Assembly (NCBI GenBank): GCA_030765045.1
Contig: CM060963.1
Coordinates: forward strand, 114,870,235 to 114,934,234
DNA: 64,000 nucleotides
Direction: 5' to 3'
Origin: Tenodera sinensis
Lineage: Eukaryota; Arthropoda; Insecta; Mantodea; Mantidae
Positions 23,779-37,240 of the stretch are shown in pieces. The notes below the pieces were generated by a model. The model saw only the letters and a program-made list of their open reading frames with translations. It did no database searches and had not been told where the DNA came from. How positions within the stretch are numbered: the stretch's first letter is position 1; each line of letters begins with the position of its first letter. The translations under genes and the position numbers were made by a program.

Positions 23779-24124
23779 CTACATAATATGTCTAATGATA
23801 CTTTGTTAAACGGTCAATTATATATCATTTACTCCATCGCAGCGATCTATTTATAAATACAGTGTTTAATAAATAGTTGAGATACGAGTTAATCTTTCTA
23901 AGCATTTTGCATACTCACTATACTCCTGTATGACTTGCAGATGTTTTCTTAAGATGTCATTTCGCATCTTTTAAATATTTTTAGCTGTCTACTTGCAGTG
24001 CCGCCTGGACACTACTTAAAGCGTTATCTTTACGGGCACCGTAAAAATAAAAGGAAATGGTAGTGAAGAACAATGCTTCAAGAGACAAATGGATTCGTGG
24101 AGCTGTCACATTGAGCCCATTTCC

Positions 24125-24127
<3 letters not shown>

Positions 24128-24183
<56 letters not shown>

Positions 24184-24193
24184 AGAGAGAGAG
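24128..24193. repeat. (GA)n microsatellite
   Basis: About 33 GA units with GGGA interruptions near the right end. Confidence 0.95.
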
Positions 24194-24599
24194 CAGCAAG
24201 GAGCTTTAAAAGTTCCTGTTGCGGCAACAGATGAATAAGATGTCGGGAGTGTGGTGGTCTAGCTGCTTCATCTTCCACGTCGTAAATGTCACCGTTTTAG
24301 GAATGAGCAGGGCCTCCTCAGCTTTCGTGCTAACCACTACCAATAAACAAAAGACGCGCGTTTGTAGGAATGTGGTATTTGCTGCTATTTCCTGTTCAAA
24401 GCCTTAATGATAACTTTTCTTTTAACGCTTAAAATGACTTTCATACACTGTCGGGTTTTTACTTTCCTAGCACCTAGGTAGAAGCATTGCACGCTACCCA
24501 AAATTTGATATTCACACTTCACTTTAACTATCTGTTTTGGGATCCCCGATTACAAAACCATTTTGCAAAAGAATCCACGTGTATGTGCTTTTTATAGCA

Positions 24600-24790
24600 T
24601 AAAAGATTCGGATAAATACCAAATTTTGAAGCTGTGACACGAAGCATTTCTAGAAAATTCCTGTATCCAAAACTATCCTTTTCATTATTGTTGGTTTTCT
24701 GCGAATTTCTAAATAGCTTTGATTAAAATATCACAAATGTGACTAATAAGCTATCTTGAATTTTCTTTAAATAAGCCATCAAGCCTGCTT
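24600..24790 (+). repeat. rep1 copy G, degraded internal piece
   Basis: Recognisable as 'gctgtgacacgaagcatttc', 'ctatccttttcat', 'ctttgattaaaatatcac' and 'tatcttgaattttc', the middle of rep1, with much decay. Confidence 0.5.
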
Positions 24791-25178
24791 TATTTGATTA
24801 AAGATTTTATAATTTTGTATAAGTACAAAATAATACAAAATAAAACAAAAGCAAAGTGTAAAGAAAAAGAATAAAGGAAGAAAATGAAAATAGATTATGG
24901 CAGGATGAATGCACAGTTCATTAAAAATACAATTTTTATTTTATATGTTGAAATATTCCAATCTCTAGCTTTTAGTATTGTTTTATTATAACATTTTGAA
25001 CCACTCAGTGGTAATAAGCAAATGAATACTGTCACCGCGCCCGCCGCATCTAATTGCCGACAACAGCAGTGTCACCCATCGCATTATTGTCGGCACTACG
25101 GCAAAGGAGCCGAAGGAGAGAGACAGAGAATGGCCGCATTGTTGGGGCGCTTGCCAAAAGAGAGAAAAGGATAGAGGC

Positions 25179-25239
25179 TTCTGGAATCTTCTACTTTGTA
25201 TCTCGCCGCAATAACTGAACGTTGCAGAAGCTTCCAGAA
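25179..25239 (+). promoter_or_regulatory. Two perfect heat-shock elements
   Basis: TTCtgGAAtcTTC at 25179-25191 and GAAgcTTCcaGAA at 25227-25239. Each has three inverted nGAAn units at the spacing required for an HSF trimer. Confidence 0.7.
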
Positions 25240-25253
25240 TAGTGCCTGGGAGA

Positions 25254-25261
25254 TATAAATA
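25254..25261 (+). promoter_or_regulatory. TATA box (TATAAATA)
   Basis: Lies 15 bp after the second heat-shock element. An initiator-like ACAGTTAG places a possible start at about 25284, 30 bp from the TATA box. Confidence 0.6.
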
Positions 25262-25422
25262 ACGGTAAAGTGTGAGAAGGGACAGTTAGTTCTTTGTGTT
25301 ACGAGTTCGGAGCCGTGCTGTTGGAGAATCTTTCTTGCTGTTGCAACGAGTGTACAAAGTTACCGTTTACGGAAATAAAAGTGTTTCTTTATCTCGACTA
25401 CATCTGTCTACTTTACTTTACA

Positions 25423-27084
25423 CCCACCAAAAAAAAAAAGTCACAATACATATCTACATTTTTATAGTGTATTAATAATATATGTACTATACCAGTTGGA
25501 TAAATCAAAATTATTGATCTCATAGTAGATGCCCAGCTCTTTTTGTGAACTTTTGTTAAGAATTCAAACTTCCACCTACCAACATTAGGAGAATTATTAC
25601 GTGACTCTGTTTCTTAGGCATCTCTTATTTAGACCTTGTATTCTTGTTGTATCATCTATATTTAAAAACTTGAATTGCATGAAACCACAATATTATCAAT
25701 ACTATCAACATAATCTGTCTGTAAATTGTCAAACCGAAACTCTGATTTTTGTCTAATGGCTATTAATATTTTTATTTATGTTTTTTTTTAAGTTTTTACT
25801 GTTGGCAACCTTCAATAAAGTAATAACTATGTATATTTACAGTCAGCTATTACAGGAAACTAAGCAAGAACAAAACGTTACGTTTTAAAATACGAAAAAA
25901 ATTAAGCTTTAGCCAAAATATTCTGTTTCAATAAATTGAACTTTCACATAGCAAAATTGTATAGTATAGTCTTTACTAGGTATAGTCAGTCACTAAAATC
26001 AGCACTCTACAATGTGATACTTCCCGCACTTGGGTCACATAATATACTTGCAGTCTTCGATCGGCTCAAGGTAATTCTTGTTTGTGCATATGTTGCGGTG
26101 AAACCCATGTTGTGACGTGTCTGTAAGTCCTGCACTCTTTGGCTCAGCTGTCTTCCAGCAAAGCTTTTGTGGTGTAGGAATCGAGATGTATTTTCCTGTT
26201 CTTTCTCTCCCTGATGTTTACATTTCCTGATGTGGTCCTGTGAATGGCAGCTCGTGCTTCAATCTGATATCCTTCAGGAGTACGTCAACTCGGGCGCACA
26301 TTTCATCAATAAACTTAGCAAAATTGTAGGTAAATATAGCAGAGTCAAATTACCATACGTATGTTTACGGGACTTAGTTTAAAATATTTCCTCACTGTTA
26401 TAAACTTAACTCCTCAGTTGTTCGGCCTATATATAGTCATATACCATTAAGGGTTAACATACAAACGCATACCATATACTAAATTCTCTGATGCTGAGAC
26501 AATCTTGCTCTATGCAACACGAAGTATCTAACACTAGTATTAGGAGTATTTATGAAATTAGAGGTCATATTGGGGATACTATTTCTACAGACTCCGCAAT
26601 ACAGTATATCATCAAAAGTGCATTTCCTGCACAAAGAACTTTTTCCAAATACCACTTGCGCATTGACATAAGGAATGCAAAACTAGGCACAAACAGGTTG
26701 GCATTTTCTGTAGCATTCTATTCCAAATAGTAGACAAATACTGCCATGTGAAACTGTTAGGCACTGGATTGTCTGTTCCATCTATGTTGCTCAAGAAACG
26801 CACTTTGATTTTAGTAAAGGTATAACGTACGATATATGTATTTGTGGATTAAGATCACATCAATTTCTAATCAAAGTAATTTCACGTAATAATAGTTCTT
26901 TCAGTGTAGAATCTTGTAATGAAATCTTAATGTTATCTAGTTCTATTTTCATGAATAAAGGAAACCTCTTACATAAAAATTAATTTGATGTTACAAATAC
27001 GGAAATATAAATTTATTATGCTTTTAGCTGATTCATCCAGGACTATGAAAATCTATTTCAAATTGGCCTTCGTATTATTATTCC

Positions 27085-27088
<4 letters not shown>
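25423..27088. other. AT-rich spacer, nothing recognised
   Basis: Frames at 26491-26730 (plus) and 26612-26803 (minus) overlap and have no motif I recognise. No repeat shared with other parts of the window was noticed. Confidence 0.35.
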
Positions 27089-27339
<251 letters not shown>

Positions 27340-27429
27340 GATGAGAGCCTGAGCCTAAATTGAACCATTTTTCATATAATACTTGAAGCCCCATATCGTA
27401 AAAAGCACGCTCTGTTCCAGTCAAAAGTC

Positions 27430-27850
<421 letters not shown>

Positions 27851-28840
27851 GAATATTCTGTGATTAATGATTCATCTTCTTCATTCTGAATTAATTTTGT
27901 ACATCTCTGAACTATTTTGTAGCCTTTAAGTTTTCTCAATATGCCATTCAACACTTATGGAGCAATCTACGCCACTTTTTTGCACTGCTAATAAAAATTA
28001 ATGTAGGATCTATGAATAGATTTGGTATGCTATCCTGATTTAGAAGAATTATTTGTAGCCAGAAGTTGATTGTGACATAACCTCAACGGAAGCACATTTT
28101 ACATGAATGTCATTCATATATAATGGTGAGGAATTCGTGTGAGTTTAGCACATCAGAGTTCTGTTGTTCATTTCCTTTTGGGAAAGCTCTTGTTTTAGGA
28201 ATACTTCTTCCGCAATTTCAACGGTTGATATCCAAAACAAATACCTGAAGGTATACAAAGGGATGACGCAAAAGGAAGTAGGAACAAAAGAGAGAAGAAA
28301 GAGCATTCCCTCCAGAATGTTGCGGTATTATTTTGAAAAGAGTTTCATGTTAAAATCTTGTAGATCCACATCTCTGACATACTTTGCAGTAAATTGAAGT
28401 ATGCGGACGAGGCGTGCCAGCGGAAGATATCTACCTGGCCTCTATTCCGGACAAGTGGTCTGTAGTTATTCACACCCCAAAGGGCTTATACCGACCGGAT
28501 CCAGTTCTTTTCTTGCAGAACCTGCTTGCTTGCATATTCTCACAGGCGGCTGTGTTGCCTAAATGCAGCAACAACAGCTCCTTAAATGAGAAACTTCCCT
28601 TCTCTGGGCTCAACGCACTGCCGTTGCTTGAAGAGAGGGTTCACAGTCCCCTTTGTGTTTGTATGTGTGTGTGACCCTAAACGAGAACGTGCTAAATGAC
28701 CTCCGACCCCGTCTTGCAAATACTATCAATCAATTATACACAACGTGCTTTCCTTTTCTCTACCTATTCCTTTAGTTGTGGATGCTAGAATATGTGCTTG
28801 AGTTTTGCATTTCACGCAAGTGTAATGATAATTAATGATT
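27851..28840. other. Spacer with an unrecognised GC-balanced stretch
   Basis: Around 28400-28690 base composition is more balanced and an 86-codon frame (28414-28674) is open, but I recognise no domain in it. The rest is AT-rich. Confidence 0.3.
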
Positions 28841-29580
28841 AAATAGACTAGACTGGATTGTGTTCAGTGAGTTTACAAGTAGCCATAGAGGCCTGTGAAC
28901 ATTGAACACATCAGTGGAAAGCATAAAAAATTACACATACAGGCACAAAAGACAAAGCAAGGATAATTGGGAAACAAACTGAAATTTTCCCTGCTGTAAT
29001 AACACTATCATAATGTATAATTTCATATACAAGTTGAACTTGTTTCATTATTTAGTTATATAATTAGTAATAAATGACATCTTCTGTCAGTTGTTCAATG
29101 CATATACGTTCAAGTAGCTTTCGAGCTATCATCAAATGTAATAGACAATGATTTATCGCTAAAGCAGATGGGAACTACTTACAAAGCTACATAAGTATTA
29201 ACAGGATAATTAAACTTGATCATTCAGATAATCTTGTGCAAAATAAAATTGTTGTAAGCATAAGTATTATTTAACAGTAATTTTAAAAGCATTGAAATTG
29301 TCAACATTTTCCTCAAGTTCATCGGGAAGAGCATTAAATATTTGTGTGGTTTAATAGTATACACCTTTGTGGAAACAAGCAAGTTTTGCTCTGGGATGAT
29401 AGATGTTGCAGTTTTATCTAGTGTTTATCTCGTGAATTTTATTGTCTGTTATAAAAGTGGATCGATTGCATATAAAGAATTTTAGAATCAAGGATATATT
29501 CATGGGCACATTTTAAATTTTACAAATACAACTGTTTTATAGGCACATGTTATATTCTAAAGAAGATAAGATTGTAAACC
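28841..29580 (-). pseudogene. LINE-C copy 1: reverse transcriptase C-terminus and 3' UTR
   Basis: The minus strand reads FITDNKIHEINTR-stop-NCNIY, then HPRAKLACFHKGVYY, then TTQIFNALPDELEENV. This is the conserved C-terminal tail of many LINE ORF2 proteins ('H..NTR....L..P.A.L..Y.KG.YY..IKIFN.LP'). Two in-frame stops show it is dead. The 3' UTR below is shared with the copy at 36.3 kb and ends at 'gattaaatagactagactgg' in plus-strand reading, a short tandem-type tail. Confidence 0.7.
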
Positions 29581-29855
29581 TATAATAGATGCAAATGTAT
29601 ACAAATGTCATGCGTCTAAAAAGAATCTGACCGCATTCCTACTGTGATTCATGATACGTCAAATGAATGCAACTATTTCTATTAACATTAATGAAATAAT
29701 CATGATTATGTCTTCAGGTTCCTTTTTCTCCTTCCTATCCAAGACAGTGTTATGTTGCATTTAAACCTTTTAATTCATCTACAAATTTTAGCGGAAATTG
29801 CTATTGATGTCATGTAATTCCAATAAAAAATTTGATTAAAAATCTTAAGTTTTAT

Positions 29856-30440
29856 TTTCACATGATTTCTCTGTCCATTCTTGAGCAAAACATTCTTGCG
29901 AAAGCTTTTATCTACTTCAAGTTAACCGATATGACCATTTTTTATAAACATGATTTTATTCCAAATTTCCTTATACGTACAAAGAGAGTGGGGAATACAA
30001 AGTAAACAATAATCCAATATTTTAAGAACTACTGGCTATGTCAGAACTCCATTGTCCGTTCTCTTTGCATAATCAGGAGGAAAAACATAAGAGTAAGTAC
30101 CTACTTTCCATTTGACAAAAGAATAAATATTGAGCATTTCAAACCAACGGAAACCGTTAATTCAACAAACGTATTTGACATAAATTCTCAAAAACTTGAA
30201 TAATTCCAAATTTCATGAAAATATCTTAACCATATGGCATTTTAATTAAAATGCTTTAGAGCCATTTTTGATAAAATTAACATTTTCTATAAATTCTACA
30301 CGTAAAGGGTAAGTTGCGGTGAAGGGGTTTTCGTGTGGGATCGTTGGAGGAAAACTTAAATATCAAGTTTGGCATTTAACCGACTTTCCCTTTTTGAGTT
30401 ATGCTGTCACAGACACATACACAGACATTTGTTTTTACAG
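29856..30440 (-). repeat. rep1 copy I
   Basis: Starts with 'cacatgatttctctgtcc', then 'attgtccgttctctttgca', an internal deletion, 'aaaatatcttaaccatatgg', 'cacgtaaagggtaagtt' and 'accgactttccctttttgag', and ends in 'tgctgtcacagacacatac' at the seed site. The left terminus is missing. Confidence 0.65.
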
Positions 30441-31616
30441 CAAATATGTATAATACTATAGTAGTGTTCCGTATTACAATAATGCAATACGGCATTGTTC
30501 GCACAATGTTTGTAGGATAGTAAGATTTATGTACATTCGTCAAGAAGCTAAATGGCTCCAAATATTTGACACAAATTATTATCTGTATTTTTATTTTATC
30601 TTTTTTATTTTTATATTTCATTGACCATAATTATATTGGACATATTTGTTACACTCCTCATACAGAATCCCTGGCTAACATATGGCCGAAGCAGTATCTT
30701 CCACCCGGTATATACATAGGTATCATTATTACAACATCGTAAATGTTTACTATTACACTTATTGTAGTAGTTTAACGTCACAGAGTAGTGAAGTGATATT
30801 ATGAGAGTACTCTTAAGGAATCCTGGGACTGAAAAATGACCGAAAACTATCAAATTGACGACTTTTATGTTTATGCGTATAAATGTTCCCAAAATCTTCA
30901 GTCATCGGTTCGCAGTGAAATTTTTTAGATCCACCATTTTAAATGTTTAGCGCAGGCTTTAAACGCACTACGTTTAAACTCGTGTGCGCTGCATTTATGT
31001 GACTTTAACTTCAGCTTTTTGTTTCAAAATCTTAGCTTTAAAAATTACATGTCCAAAAAAAAAAAAAAGAAAAAACTTTCAGTTACAGCAAGGCAAAAAA
31101 ACATTAAAAGTAATTATTTTTCTTCCTACCTTTTGTTGGCAACTAGAGTACTTAAAATAATAAATCTATTGTGATATTTTAGTTTTTGATTAGACACGGA
31201 ATAGTTTGAACATCAAGGTATTTTTGAATTAAAGTATTTTCGTGAATAAACTGAATAATTAATTCCCTTAAAACTATACAACAGACTGTGCTGGAACTTT
31301 GTGTGGTAGTTTATAGTATAAATGCCCTTAAGTGTGAAAAGTATTGATTTCATGCCTCTAAAACTATAGAAAATTCAAATTTCAGTCCCAGCGTCCTTTA
31401 ATATATTCTTATTGTCTTATAAACTCGTTTGTTTGTTGTATGTTTTGAATCAAAATTTGTTAAAATCAAGGCTCCTTTCCCTCCTCGAATTGAAAGGAAA
31501 TTCAAGAAGTGACAGAGTGATAGAGCTGCAAGAGGCAATATTACCAATAGAGAGCAGTGCCCTTTGAATGAGAAAAATATCGCTTCTTCATCATCATGGT
31601 CATCATCATAATAATT
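30441..31616. other. AT-rich spacer, nothing recognised
   Basis: A-run with G interruption near 31055-31075. No gene or shared repeat noticed. Confidence 0.35.
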
Positions 31617-31710
31617 TTCTTCTTCTTCTTCTTCTTCTTCTTCTTCTTCTTCTTCTTCTTCTTCTTCTTCTTCTTCTTCCTCCTCCTCCTCCTCCTCTTC
31701 CTCCTCCTCA
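31617..31710. repeat. (TTC)n/(CTC)n microsatellite
   Basis: TTC units turning into CTC units directly before the conserved rep1 sequence 'gtcggttaaaaaccaaag', so it replaces the GTCY/CA run in copy J. Confidence 0.9.
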
Positions 31711-31711
31711 A

Positions 31712-32240
31712 GAAGTACTAGTCGGTTAAAAACCAAAGTTGGTGTCTTTCAAGGATGCGACACGAAGATTTTGAAGCAAATAGTCCCACCCTAACTATCC
31801 TTTTCATGGACAATTTTTCGAAAATTTTGATTTTCTTGAAAATGGCTCTAACGATTTTGATTAAAATGCCATATGTTTGAGATATTTTTATGATAAATGA
31901 AATGTATATCTTGAATTTTCTGCCTATGGCCCATGAAGTCCTGTTTTCTCTGGATGACTTTTGAATAACTCCTGAACCGTAAGACAGACAAAATCCTGCA
32001 GTACAAAAAATGTAGATCTCATTAGTACACACAATTTATGTTCCAATAAATTTTTTTGTAGACTGATCGATTTCAGAGATATTCCCTGTTATTTGTGTCA
32101 GTATCGGAAAACTTAAAACTTTCGTGAAATGGAAGATCGTTGTCCAGTTTTTATATGTTAAGCCTGCATAGAGAACGGGATCTCAAAGCTTTAAAATATT
32201 TGAAGATCTCTCAAAGCCTATTGTATTCCCATAAATCCAT
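31712..32240 (+). repeat. rep1 copy J
   Basis: From 'agtcggttaaaaaccaaagt' through 'aaggatgcgacacgaagatt' and 'cctatggcccatgaagtcc' to 'ctcaaagcctattgtattcc'. It lacks both termini. Confidence 0.75.
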
Positions 32241-33548
32241 TTTTATCAATTACTTTTTCAGCATTTTTTACTACTTAAAATGCTCCTTAGACCTTAATTT
32301 ATAGCTTATTAGCTTGAAATTTTGAGGTGATCTTCAGAGGTTAAGGTATTAAAATTTGGCACGCACTAGTTAAAAGTAGTATTCATCTGAAATTTAATAT
32401 TTTTCATAACTCCTACTGAAAAAATTGAAAAAAATCAATAAATTGTGAACTAACCATTTTTTTCCTCTTAAAATAATTACATCTAAGCAATGGCTGTATG
32501 ACAATTTCTTTATAACTGTATATTGAGGTCAAATTAAAAATTTGGGAGAGGGGCAGTAAACTGTGGAGTCCAAAGATAATGTATTAACATATTAAAAAGC
32601 GTTTTATTATTTATAAATATATTACTATTTTTAAAACGGTTTGACATAGGACATTGTAATTTTGTGTACTCTTCGTATTTTATGCTCTGAGTGTGTGGAA
32701 AAAATTAAAAGCATTCATAAGAAAAAAGTGGATATTTTAATTTTCATATATAGATTGCCTTAAAAGGAAACAGATTTCATGTGCTTATTTTGTGTCCATG
32801 TATGTACGTGTGTATGTAAAGGCAGAGAGATATATATATAAAGAAACGCTCGGCCACATTTCGGAGCGCGTATGTAATGGTATGTGATGTACCTAGGGCA
32901 ATTAACATGGTACGGACACCAACACGTAAGTTTGTGCGTGACGGACAGGTTACCTGGGTAATTGGTGTTTAATTAACCAACTCTAACGAGCTGTTGTGGC
33001 GGCGAGAAAAACACTACATGCTCTACACAAATACGAACAAGACTGGCTGCTGGCATTGCTGGCTGTTTTATCTTACACCGTAATGTACACTATCACCACT
33101 GTTAAATACAAGTGCTGCTGCTTGTCAGCCTACCTTAACTACCTAACAATTAAATTATAGCTCAATATCATCATTTTACAGCGTGTTTGATATTTTGAGC
33201 GTTCTCAAGGAGCTGAAATTACAGATCTAGGTAAAATTAAATTTATTAAATTAGTTTACAATATGGGATTGAAGTTTCTCGCTTTAAGTATTGAGGAATC
33301 GTTTAAATAGCAAAGAATGTTATTATACTACGCCCCTTTTTTACTTCCTCTTTAAAAGTTTGCCATTTTTATATTTACTTACTTCCCTAAGTAAGGTTTG
33401 TGCACCTTTCGAAGGCAGTGAACAAGATTGTAGAATTCATTTGTTGAGATCGCTTTGTTTTGAAGTGTTTACTTAGGAGACGTCTATCAACATCTCAACA
33501 ATGAAAATCAAAGTAAATCCTTAACTCAACTTTTCTACAGTTTATATT
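32241..33548. other. AT-rich spacer, nothing recognised
   Basis: A short (AT)n at 32829-32839. A slightly GC-richer part (32840-33060) has no recognised content. Confidence 0.35.
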
Positions 33549-34412
33549 TCTGCATTCTCCACTGGTAAGTAGAGGAAGTATTGTATTCCACACAAAATTC
33601 GATGTGGAGGTTTCAAATGCCAAAAACAAACAAACAAACAAACAAAAAGCATTTTTTAGAAAAATGTGTGCGTGTGTATGTGCGTGCGCGTGCGCATGGG
33701 TGGGTGCGTGTGTCTGTCTACCTGTCAGTCTGTGGACAGCATAATTCAAAACCGAAATATCGGTTAAAAACCAAAACTGGTGTTTAAGTTTAATGTCTTT
33801 GAAGGATGCGACACGAAGATTTTGAGGAAAATAGCCCCACCCTAAATTACCCTTTGCATGAAAAATGTTTCGGAAATTTTGATTTTCTTTAAAATGGCTC
33901 TATCGATTTTGCTTAAAATGACATATTTTTAAGATATTTTTATGAAAAATGAAATATATATCTTGAATTTTCTGGCTATAGCCTATGTAGTTCTGTGTAC
34001 TCTGAATGACTTATGAGATAGATAAAATCTTACTATACAAAAAATGTAGATCTCACTAAAACACACAATTTATGTCCAAATATCTGTCTTTTTCTTCTTT
34101 TTATAGAGTGACTCATTTTGGAGATAATTTGTTTCAGTTTTGGAAAACAGACGTTCGTCAACTGCAACATCATTGTTCATTTTTATATGTTAAGCGTGCA
34201 AAGAGAACGGAATCTCAAAGCTTTAAAAGACATGGCTATCGCTCAAAGCCTACTGTATTCTAATATTCCCCTTGCACCTACAAGGAAATAACCAATAAGA
34301 TAATTTCTGCAAATGTTTATCTCAACTAACACGAAGAAGATATAGGAATGGGTTTGTAAGTTAGTACAAGAGTAGAGAAAGTCATGTGAGTGCAACACAT
34401 CAGATTTTTTAC
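33549..34412 (+). repeat. rep1 copy K (first of a head-to-tail pair)
   Basis: Complete: left end 'ctccactggtaagtagagga', an (AAAC)n-type spacer at 33625-33645, GT/GC-rich seed site at 33665-33715, right end 'cacatcagatttttt' at about 34398-34412. Confidence 0.85.
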
Positions 34413-34415
34413 TTT

Positions 34416-35472
34416 GTGTACTACATACATAAGAAGAGGTAGTATTGTATTCCACCCAAAAATTCGAAGTCAAGATTTCACCGGAAATATATGTTTTGAG
34501 GCCCCCTGAATCCAAATTGTTTTAGATCAAGTCCATGTATGTATATGTGTGTGAGTGTGTGTCTGCGTGCCGCTTGAAGAAAATTCCGTCACCTTAAACT
34601 ATGCTTGACATGGAAAACTTCTCAAAATTTTGACTTTCTCAAAAATTGCTCTAACAACTTTGATTAAAATGCCATATTTTAAAGATATCTTTAGGAAAAA
34701 TAAAATGTGTATTTTGAATTTTCTAGCTATAGCCCATGCAGTCCTGTTTACTCTTAATGAATTTTGTATTACTGGTAAAATAAAATCTTACTATACTAAA
34801 AATGAAGATCTCGTTAAAACACAGAATTTATTTCGTGTTCATTTTCTTGCGAACTCCATCTCTGAGATTTTGCTTCTTATTACTTTCAAGTTTCAAGATT
34901 TTGTTCTTTGTTCGATTGGAATAGTAATCCCTTTCCCCTCCACTTTCCTTCTTTTCATCGCAAGCGCCTGTTACTATGATGAAACACTTGAATGCGGTTT
35001 TGGCAAGATATAACAATGCAAGTTTTGGTTACCTCCAATTACGAATATAAAAATTGCAGTAAGGCAATTTAAGATATATTTTGGGAACTGTGTATCACTG
35101 CAATGGATATTAACCAAATAAGTAAGAGTACTTCATTTTAAGTTTAATTTGTATGTATTATTTGTTATAATACTCTTTTAAACTGTTCCTATTATTCGTT
35201 TACTTTTATGTTCCAAAACTTTTCATAATGGCCATGGAAAGAGAATGGAATTTCTAAGCCATCACATCATGATAATCTTTTAAGGCTTTGACTATCGCTT
35301 AAAGCCTACTGTATTCCCAAATTCCCTTTGCGTCTAAAGAAAATTAGCAATCAGGTAATTTCTGCAAATGTTTACCTCGACTAATATGAAGAAGATAGAA
35401 AAATAAGGCTTTATAAGAATAGGTTTACAAAAATACTGAAAGTCATATGAGTGCAACAGATCAGATTTTTTT
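34416..35472 (+). repeat. rep1 copy L (second of the pair)
   Basis: Begins right at the T-run that ends copy K ('actttgtgtactacatacat') and runs to 'gtgcaacagatcagattttt'. A foreign segment of roughly 300 bp (about 34910-35210) replaces part of the right half. The 127-codon frame at 34630-35013 crosses rep1 and this insert and is not a gene. Confidence 0.8.
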
Positions 35473-36282
35473 AAACCAGTATAATCCAGTAGTTAAATTA
35501 TTTGAAAACCTGTATTCTTCTGTGCTGATTGAAGTTACCAGCACCCTTCTGACACGCACTGAAATATTAGACATAAGTGATTTGTGATTTTTTGTTTATA
35601 TGACATTTAATTAGGGTGGGTAATTCGAAGATAAAGTAAGCAAGTTTAATATTCACTTGAAGTACACCTTTGGAATAATTGTATATAAAAATGCATCACA
35701 TAATGTTACACGTAATCTCCTGAATAAATAACTCCGTGTTTGAAGTGCTGGATTATCTTGGAGTGTGGGAGGATTTTCATTATGGTTCACAAAAGCTAGA
35801 AATAATTATAACAAGAATTCTAGCTCAATTGAGTGTTATACAAACTTAACACTACTTCTAATTCAGATTTTCTAGGTAATAGGGAAAGGTGTTGACATTC
35901 AAACAATAGGTATAAGAAATTATTAAAAAGTGCATCTCATCGCCTAAGTTGCTGGTGTGCTGCACTCTGTTTAAGCTCTTGTACCTTATGAGAACATATA
36001 AAAAGTAAGTAATGAAGGTACGTCATGTGAAGACAGCCCACATTTGGGGGCAGTGAATGTTGTTCTCCACCCAGGTTCATATGTATATCTGAACTACACA
36101 ATATGTATCACACCCCAAGGTTCTGACCTCTCTTATGCAATACCTTCAGTACAAGACAGGCGTTCAGTGAATAAAAGAGGCAGAAAAAAGCTCCACCAGC
36201 ATTACTTTTCAATGTAAACAGGGCATTTTAGATACAAAAGTTTTGTCACTATAAAACCTACCAATTATACAGGAATGTGTTC
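35473..36282. other. AT-rich spacer, nothing recognised
   Basis: No features supported. Confidence 0.35.
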
Positions 36283-37240
36283 ATTAGATTAGATTGGATT
36301 GCGTTCAGTGAATTCACAAGTAGCCACAGAGGTCCGTGAACATTGAACATGTTATTGGAAATGTACTGTGTAGCATAAAAACACACACACAGGCACAAAA
36401 AACAAAACAGTGATAACTGAGGAACAAAATGAGATTTTCCTTGTAGTTATAAGACTAACATAATGCATATTTACATATACAAATTGAACTTTTATTTAAC
36501 CTTTCACTAGGCATTTTCTGCCATGTCCCAATATTTAGTTATATAATTTGTACTGAATGGCTCTTTCGTCAGTTATTCAATACATGTATATTTAAGTACC
36601 AGTGGAGCAATCCTCAAATGTAATTGAGACTAAAGTAGTTAGAAACTACTTGCAGACCATTAACAACATAATTTATCGTTCAGACAATTTTATACAGAAT
36701 AAACTTATTTTGAGCATAGGAACGCTTTAGCAGCAATTTTAAAAGCATAGAAATTGTCAACTGTTTCTGTAAGCATTAAGAAAACAGCATTAAATATTTT
36801 TATGATTTTGTGGTATGTTTTGTACGTGTGAATGTGTGAAGTGAACGGATTGCTTTCAGAGTTCATAAGGCCAGAACATACATAATTATTACTTTTCCAG
36901 AAACAAGAAAATTTTGCACTGGGACGATGGATGTTGCTCTTTTGTCTAGTGTTTATCTCATGAATTTCATTCTTTGTTATAAATTAGGCTCGAATACAAA
37001 CAAAAATTTTTAGGACACACAGGATAAGATTAATATTTTCAGTCTTCTAAAAAGATCTTTTGCATGAGCGTCTGGTATGGGTGTTGGGAATAATTCCTAT
37101 AATCTTTTTTGCATGAGAAATATTCGTTTACTCTACTGAATTACCCCAAAATAAAATTCCATATTCCATGATAGACTTCAAATGTGCATGGTATATGTAC
37201 TAATTTGAGTATGTCTTGTAATTAATAAACCCTAATCTAA
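36283..37240 (-). pseudogene. LINE-C copy 2: reverse transcriptase C-terminus and 3' UTR
   Basis: Minus-strand pieces read HLKSIMEYGILFWGNS, KKIIGIIPNTHTRRSCK, and then FITKNEIHEINTRQKSN followed by IHRPSAKFSCF. This is the order of the thumb/connection region of LINE reverse transcriptases ('..YGI.FWGNS......KK.IR.I......SC...F..L.IL....'). Several in-frame stops are present. It aligns over its length with the copy at 28.8 kb, with extra inserted sequence in the UTR part. The tail is 'attagattagattgg' in plus-strand reading. Confidence 0.7.

Larger units (their letters stand above)
25030..25422 (+). repeat. LTR-like segment with a heat-shock-type promoter (rep3)
   Basis: A GC-richer island in AT-rich DNA. 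It holds two perfect three-unit heat-shock elements, a TATA box, an initiator-like site 30 bp downstream, and an AATAAAA motif near 25373 about 90 bp after the inferred start. U3-R-U5 order of a solo LTR is the simplest reading (begins TGTCACC, ends near TTTACA). No coding sequence follows. A promoter and 5' UTR fragment of a heat-shock gene is the alternative, but no Hsp coding sequence is seen downstream. Confidence 0.5.

Noticed and set aside
31398..31736. 112-codon frame with a poly-Glu run
   Set aside because: The run is the (TTC)n block read on the minus strand, and the frame ends inside rep1.
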